Of a DNA stretch of 64,000 nucleotides, positions 61,376-64,000 are shown piece by piece (position 1 is the first letter of the stretch; every line of letters begins with the position of its first letter). Origin of the DNA: Rebecca billardiae RCC1528 (lineage: Eukaryota > Haptophyta); contig OZ251224.1 in the NCBI GenBank assembly GCA_965240325.2, positions 2,852,001-2,916,000 on the forward strand, given 5' to 3'. The notes below the pieces were generated by a model. That model ran no database searches. It saw only the letters and a program-made list of their open reading frames with translations, and had not been told where the DNA came from. The translations under genes and the position numbers were made by a program.

Positions 61376-61805
61376 CGGCCGGCTGGTTTTGGGTGGGGTG
61401 GGTGCGCGCCTCCGCGCGTGTGAGCCCCGCCTCCGCCCGCCCGCCCGGCGCCGCAGGCCGTGGTCGCGCCGAGGAGCGAAGAGCTTTCACTTTCACGACC
61501 GCGGGCTTGTCTTTGACGAGACGCAAACGAGCCGCCAGCAAAGAAGAGGCTTCGTTCGACCGGTACCACTACAGACGAATCAGGAGAGCTGCGCCCTCGT
61601 GCCTGTGTCTTTAAATCATAGAAGGAGAATTAGTCCGGTACCTGGCGAAGAGCTATTTAAGCCGCGGTTTTTCGCCGCCGCCGAGCTCTCCAGCAAAAGA
61701 GAGCCGCACGAGGCCGACCGGTGGCCGAGAGCTACTGCAGCCTCGGTGGTGAGCCGCCAGGCGCTCAACAACTTGGGCCGAGGGGCCGCCTCGAGCCCAG
61801 GCGCG
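61376..61805. promoter_or_regulatory. Divergent promoter region, Tudor-like gene / Cys-rich membrane protein
   Basis: 430 bp between divergent ATGs, with TTTAAATCATAG at ~61610 as a possible AT-rich core element. Inferred from position. Confidence 0.4.
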
Positions 61806-63588
61806 ATGAGCAATGGCAACTTCGAGCCGTGGGAGGTGGACATCTGGAGGGCCTTCTACGAGGACAACAAGCTCGTCTTCAAGGGGCTCGCCGAGCCCGA
61901 CGAGTTCCTGCTGCTCGACGGCCCGTGCCCGCCCGGCACGGTGCCGGGCGTGTGCCCCGCGGGCATCATCACGTTCATCCTGATGCTGATCATGGTGCTG
62001 ATCATCTGCTGCGTGCCGCCGTGCTGCTGCTTCGCGATCTGGCGCGCGAGGCAGAAGCCCAAGCACAACGCCGACGAGACCATCCTCAAGATGCCCGCCG
62101 GGCTGCAGATGTGGGTCCTCGGTCCGATGCTGCACGAGCACCCGCAGATGAGGCGCGACCTGGAGAAGCAGGCGGAGCTCGAGCGCAAGCGCGCGGAGGA
62201 GGAGCGGCGCAAGGGCCACGCGAGCGGCGACCCGCGCCTCGCCAACGACCTGCGCCTCGACGGCCCGAGCCGCGGCGCCTCGGGGCGCTCGCGCTCGCAG
62301 CCGCAGCGCGCGCGCGCCGCGCCGTCGTCCAACTTTGTCGTGCAGAAGGACGCGTGGGTGGTGGCGCGCGCGGGGCGCGTGCCCGAGCCGGGCGGGGCGC
62401 GCGGCGCGGCGGGCGCGGGGCCGCGCGACATCGACGAGGACACCCTCCGCTTCTTCCTCACCGCCGCCACCTCCGCCAAGCTCGCCGCGCTCGACGACGG
62501 GCTCGGCGCGCTTGACGGCCGAGAGAGGCGCCGCTGCGCGTGCACGCCCGGCGCGGACGCGCTCGAGTGGGCGGTGGCGCTCGGCGCGATCGAGGAGTGG
62601 CTGCGCCGGCCGCCGCCGCCGCCGCCCGCCCCCGCCGGCGGCGCGCCCGCCTCCGACGAGCCCGCGCCGCACCGCCACGCGCAGTACGCGCGGCTCGAGG
62701 GCGAGCTCACGGCCGCGCGCGTGAAGGCGCTCCTGGCCGAGTACTTGGCTCAGGCGCGCGTGCGCCGCTTCCGCATGGCGACGGACGAGAAGGCGGTGGT
62801 GCGGCTGCGCGCGGAGCTGGGCGTGCGCGCGCTCGACCTGCGCAGCCCGCCGCCCGCCGACCAGCCGCGCCTCCTCGAGCTCCTCTGCCTCCCCGAGTTC
62901 TGCGGCGACGACGGCATGCGCGCGCTGCTCACGTGGCCAGACCAGTTTGGGCTGAGCAGGCCGACGGCGCGCGCGTTCGTCGCGGCCTTCTTCGGGCTGC
63001 TGTGGGGCGGGACGCACGCGTCGAAGCTCGAGCTCGTCGTGCACACCGGCCCGCGCGCCGAGGTCGCCGTCGTGCGCATGCTCGGCCCCATCCTCGCGCC
63101 CTCCGCCCTCGTCTCCGCGCCCGAGCTCGGCGCGCTCGGCTCGCACGCGGAGGAGCGTATCTCTGTGCTGGCGCTGCACCCGCTGCGCGCGCGCGTGTCA
63201 CGCGAGCGGCTGGCGCGCTTCTTCGTGGCGGAGCAGACGGTGCAGGCGCTGCCGCCGTCGGCGAGCGTGGACGAGCTGCGCGCCGTGCTCGAGGCGCGCG
63301 GCGCGGCCAACGCCGAGCGCGTCCTCGCCCTCACCGCGCCGGGCCTTCCAATCTTTGACGTGAAGCGGCACGCGGGCGTCAGCCTGGCGCCGATGCGGCC
63401 GCCGCGCGCGCACGCGCCTCCGCTGCCGCTGCCGACGGCGCAGCCCGCGAAGGCGGCCGAGTCCGCCGCCACGCCCAAGACCGAGCGGGCGGCGCCCACG
63501 GCGCCCACGCCGACGCGCACGCACTCTGCCACCAAGCCCACCCACCGCGAGCCGCCCTCCGCCGCCAAGGCCGCCGCCGAGACGAAGA

Positions 63589-63619
<31 letters not shown>

Positions 63620-64000
63620 CGCGGCCGCGGCCGCAGTCGCGGCCGCGGCCGCGGTGACGCCCGCCTCGTCGACGCCGCCGCGGCCCGTCGCGCCGGCGCC
63701 TTCGACGCCGCCGCCGGCCGCGTCGCCTGCCCCGCAGCTTAGCGCGATCAGCGCCGAGCGCTCCGTCGGCGGCGGGCCGCTCGCCGACTGGCGGCTGGGC
63801 GCGCGGCCGCACCTGATGCGAGCGCGCCGCGCGCCGCCCGGCCCGGCCAAGCCGCTCTCCGACCAGGATTCGTTTGTGCACCTCGCGCACGGCTGCGTGC
63901 CCGGCGGCGACCTGATCGAGATGTTGCTCGTGCTCTCGCTCGTCGACGAGGCGCGCTCGGGCACGGGCGTGCTCGCCGCCGGCGCGGCCGCCGACGACGC
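61806..64000 (+). CDS. Unidentified single-pass Cys-rich membrane protein, truncated by the window end
   Basis: The frame from ATG 61806 is open to the end of the window (over 730 codons, no stop), so the gene is partial. The N-terminus is acidic and aromatic (NFEPWEVDIWRAFYEDNKLV). A membrane helix with many Cys follows at residues ~53-80 (GIITFILMLIMVLIICCVPP, then CCCFAIWRARQ), a likely palmitoylation site. Next is a charged helix (MRRDLEKQAELERKRAEEER). A folded region without a known family runs ~200-520 (LLELLCLPEFCGDDGMRALL, FGLSRPTARAFVAAFFGLLW). Then comes a poly-Ala/Pro linker and a final folded-looking stretch (SFVHLAHGCVPGGDLIEMLL). The sensible hydrophobic pattern and lack of stops in a 2.2-kb frame support it. 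Confidence 0.72.

Overview
This 64 kb window is nuclear DNA from a GC-rich microbial eukaryote, most likely an alga. The genes are monocistronic and many carry short GT-AG introns. They include eukaryote-only machinery: symplekin, COG2, EMC6, ribosomal protein eL27 and an F-box/RCC1 protein. There are several secreted or membrane proteins with long Ser-Pro3 (hydroxyproline-rich type) spacers, a LOV photoreceptor kinase, and nuclear genes for LpxC and a PrmA-like methyltransferase. A haptophyte-like or other GC-rich chromalveolate alga fits, but the lineage is an inference. Introns are 109-345 bp and often start GTGCGC or GTACGC.

Layout. 1-8.2 kb: a partial gene, a low-complexity nuclear-type protein (-), a RING/SAP-like protein ending in a CaaX box (-), and a five-exon symplekin gene (+). 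8.2-10.3 kb: a mobile-element-like block (element A) abutting a GATA/TA microsatellite. 10.8-17.1 kb: a PrmA-like methyltransferase (-), a 184-bp tandem duplication, and a five-exon AGC kinase-PAS-NTF2-like-LOV1-LOV2 protein (-). 17.5-20.5 kb: a giant inverted repeat with ~0.9 kb arms. 20.7-28.0 kb: a TKL/Raf-like kinase with a huge activation-loop insert (-), an IQ/coiled-coil protein (-), COG2 (+), EMC6 (-) and LpxC (+). 28.2-30.7 kb: a DNA element with ~30-bp terminal inverted repeats and a broken transposase-like gene. 32.6-39.3 kb: eL27 (-) and a giant (SPPP)n membrane protein (+). 39.4-41.9 kb: element B, which shares both ends with element A in opposite orientation. 42.4-53.1 kb: a cell-surface cluster made of a TAP-like hydrolase lacking its catalytic Ser, a DUF4832-like/SPPP protein, a second SPPP protein sharing its C-terminal domain, and an LRR membrane protein with one exon per repeat. 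53.4-64 kb: an RNI-type LRR protein (-), F-box/RCC1 (+), an AlkB-type dioxygenase (-), a Tudor-like gene (-), and an unfinished Cys-rich membrane protein (+).

From about 22.9 kb to 57.5 kb the genes alternate strictly - and +, so most promoters are shared between head-to-head pairs. The strongest candidate for something undescribed is the 12.7-17.1 kb photoreceptor. It carries the kinase at the N-terminus and the two LOV domains at the C-terminus, the reverse of phototropin, with an NTF2/SnoaL-like domain between. Exon structures were derived by hand from splice sites and phase agreement, without transcript data.
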